Of a DNA stretch of 64,000 nucleotides, positions 62,596 through 64,000 are shown one piece after another. Made by a program: the position numbers and the translations under genes. Position 1 is the first letter of the stretch. Each line of letters opens with the position of its first letter. Source of the DNA: Gemmatimonadota bacterium (GTDB taxonomy: Bacteria; Gemmatimonadota; Gemmatimonadetes; Gemmatimonadales; Gemmatimonadaceae); the NCBI GenBank assembly GCA_021324635.1, contig JAJPIS010000107.1, positions 124,001-188,000 of the forward strand, in the 5' to 3' direction. The notes beneath the pieces are model-generated. The model was given only the letters and a program-made list of their open reading frames with translations, ran no database searches and was not told the origin of the DNA.

Positions 62596-64000
62596 ATGAG
62601 GTGGACGGAACGACCCGTGTGGCAGGGCGCGCGAGCTGGACGAGAGCTGGCGGTCGCCGTCATGGCGGCGAGCTGCCTTTCGACCGCGGTCCTGCCCGCG
62701 CAGACCGCTCCCGGTCGACCCGCCGTCACCGCGGAGGACTACGCCCGGGCCGAACGGTTCCTCGGACCCCATACCGCTCCCCTCGTGCTCCACGGGCGCG
62801 TCAGCCCCACCTGGGGGACCAATGACCGCTTCTGGTACCGCACCTCGACCGAGCGAGGCGAGGAGTTCGTGACAGTCGATCCGGCCACGCGCCACCGCGG
62901 GCCGGCGTTCGATCAGTCGAAGCTCGCCAGCGCGCTCTCGGCGGCCACGGGCACCAGGGTCGATCCGTGGCACCTCCCGTTCTCGACGTTCACGCGGGCC
63001 GCCGACGGCGCCAGCCTCACCTTCGACGTCGGCCCGGCGCACTGGCGATGCGACCTTCACACTTACCAGTGCGCGCGGGCGGCCGACCCCGGTGAGGCGA
63101 CCCGGGACAGCGCCGAGCGCGCCAGCGTGCCGTCGCCCGACGGCAGGCGCGCCGTCTTCATCCGCAACTTCAACCTGTGGGTGCGGGACGTCGCGACCGG
63201 GCGAGAGACGCAGCTCACCCAGGATGGCGTCGAGAACTTCGGCTACGCCACCGACAACGCCGGGTGGCGGCAGAGCGATCGGCCGGTCGTGCTCTGGTCG
63301 CCCGACTCCCGCAAGATCGCGACGTATCAGCAGGACCAGCGCGGCGTCGGCGAGATGTACCTCGTCGAGACGACGACAGGACACCCGAAGCTCCGCGCGT
63401 GGAAGTACCCGCTGCCCGGCGACGACACGGTCACCACGATCCAGCGGGTCGTCATCACGGTCGATACCCCACACGTCGTTCGCTTGCACATCCCGCCCGA
63501 TCAGCACCGGTCGACGGTGTGCGACGACATCGCCTGCGGCGGCGAGCTGACGGACGTCCAGTGGAGTCCGGACGGCACACAGCTCGCGTTCGTGTCGACG
63601 TCCCGCGATCACAAACGCGAGCAGTTCCGCATCGCCGATGCGACGACGGGCGAGGTGCGTGACGTGTTCGACGAGACGGTCCCGACGTTTTTCGAGTCCG
63701 GGGCCGGCCAGGCGGACTGGCGCTATCTGCCGGCGTCACACGAGGTCATCTGGTTCTCGGAGCGGAGCAACTGGGGACAGTTGTACCTGTACGACACCCG
63801 CACGGGTCAACTGAAGCATCCGATCACGGCGGGGGAGGGGAATGTCACGCGACTGCTGCGGGTCGATGCGCGCGCGCGTCAGGCGTACTTCCTCGGGGTC
63901 GGGCGCGAGAAGGGGCGGGATCCGTACTTCGTGCATCTCTACCGTGTGGGTCTCGACGACGGGCGTACGACGCTGCTGACCCCCGAGGACGCGACGCACG
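62596..64000 (+). CDS. Dipeptidyl peptidase IV-like (S9B) protease, N-terminal part, cut by the window edge
   Basis: ATG 62596 after CCAGGAG opens a frame that stays open to the right edge, so about 468 residues are visible. A signal peptide (ELAVAVMAASCLSTAVLPAQ) is followed by a DPP IV beta-propeller: YARAERFLGPHTAPLVLHGR, TQDGVENFGYATDNAGWRQS, VVLWSPDSRKIATYQQDQRG, VGEMYLVETTTGHPKLRAWK, YPLPGDDTVTT and ADWRYLPASHEVIWFSERSN. The catalytic hydrolase domain (GxSxGG Ser, Asp, His) would lie beyond the edge. The enzyme should remove X-Pro or X-Ala dipeptides from peptides in the periplasm. A T7 run (62504-62510) stands out in its leader. Confidence 0.85.
   Translation, partial: MRWTERPVWQGARAGRELAVAVMAASCLSTAVLPAQTAPGRPAVTAEDYARAERFLGPHTAPLVLHGRVSPTWGTNDRFWYRTSTERGEEFVTVDPATRHRGPAFDQSKLASALSAATGTRVDPWHLPFSTFTRAADGASLTFDVGPAHWRCDLHTYQCARAADPGEATRDSAERASVPSPDGRRAVFIRNFNLWVRDVATGRETQLTQDGVENFGYATDNAGWRQSDRPVVLWSPDSRKIATYQQDQRGVGEMYLVETTTGHPKLRAWKYPLPGDDTVTTIQRVVITVDTPHVVRLHIPPDQHRSTVCDDIACGGELTDVQWSPDGTQLAFVSTSRDHKREQFRIADATTGEVRDVFDETVPTFFESGAGQADWRYLPASHEVIWFSERSNWGQLYLYDTRTGQLKHPITAGEGNVTRLLRVDARARQAYFLGVGREKGRDPYFVHLYRVGLDDGRTTLLTPEDATH

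Overview
This window is a stretch of very GC-rich bacterial chromosome, densely packed with genes on both strands. Many starts are GTG, many neighbouring genes overlap by 4 bases (ATGA or GTGA), and four convergent pairs overlap at their 3' ends. Gene content points to a soil- or sediment-type Gram-negative bacterium: lipoproteins with clear lipoboxes, TatA, a DsbD-like system, a large hopanoid cluster, a secreted copper radical oxidase, RCC1 and Ig-like surface proteins, and an S9 dipeptidyl peptidase. I would guess Gemmatimonadota or a similar GC-rich phylum. That is inference from gene content; there is no rRNA or other phylogenetic marker here. I saw no tRNA, rRNA, CRISPR array, IS element or prophage block. 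The only recombination gene is a lone tyrosine recombinase near 58.3-59.5 kb.

Layout. 0-4.4 kb: secreted or surface beta-propeller proteins (RCC1, TolB/PD40-like, galactose-oxidase-like copper oxidase). 4.3-15.3 kb: cyclopropane fatty acid synthase-like methyltransferase, DUF72, D-amino-acid transaminase, an RMD1/DUF155-like protein, a pair of histidine kinases, pyrophosphatase and TatA. 15.3-20.7 kb: IDH kinase/phosphatase (aceK) diverging from isocitrate dehydrogenase (icd), which is coupled to a gene of unknown function and to fumarylacetoacetase. 20.7-26.1 kb: a split DsbD system, a pilin, Yip1 and YbjN-like proteins, and an ANTAR RNA-binding regulator whose receiver domain has lost its phospho-acceptor. 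26.0-30.5 kb (minus strand): an operon-like run of ECF sigma factor, DUF922 metalloprotease, DUF488 and MMPL exporter. 30.6-43.7 kb: amino-acid decarboxylase, mannosyltransferase-like enzyme, zinc-ribbon thioredoxin, Ig-like lipoprotein with a Gly/His tail, K+ channel-like protein, several small unknowns, DinB, pentapeptide-repeat protein, NHL-like propeller and malate synthase.

44.9-55.3 kb is the clearest functional unit, a hopanoid biosynthesis locus. hpnI and hpnJ are on the minus strand. Diverging from them are a squalene synthase, squalene-hopene cyclase, hpnG, hpnA, hpnH and hpnB, mostly joined by start/stop overlaps. Together they would make squalene, cyclise it, add the adenosyl side chain, remove adenine and decorate the resulting bacteriohopanepolyol. 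hpnK and the HpnC/D/E route to squalene are not in the window.

55.3-64 kb: a single-domain response regulator with a perfect 19-bp hairpin behind it, DoxX, a slipin, the recombinase, a TPR protein, an AraC-type regulator and the start of a dipeptidyl peptidase IV that runs off the right edge. IDH kinase/phosphatase, IDH and malate synthase suggest a controlled glyoxylate bypass, although isocitrate lyase is not here. The most unusual items are the pseudo-receiver ANTAR protein, the icd-unknown-fahA coupling, the dispersed hairpin found at 39.6 and 55.8 kb, and several small uncharacterised proteins.
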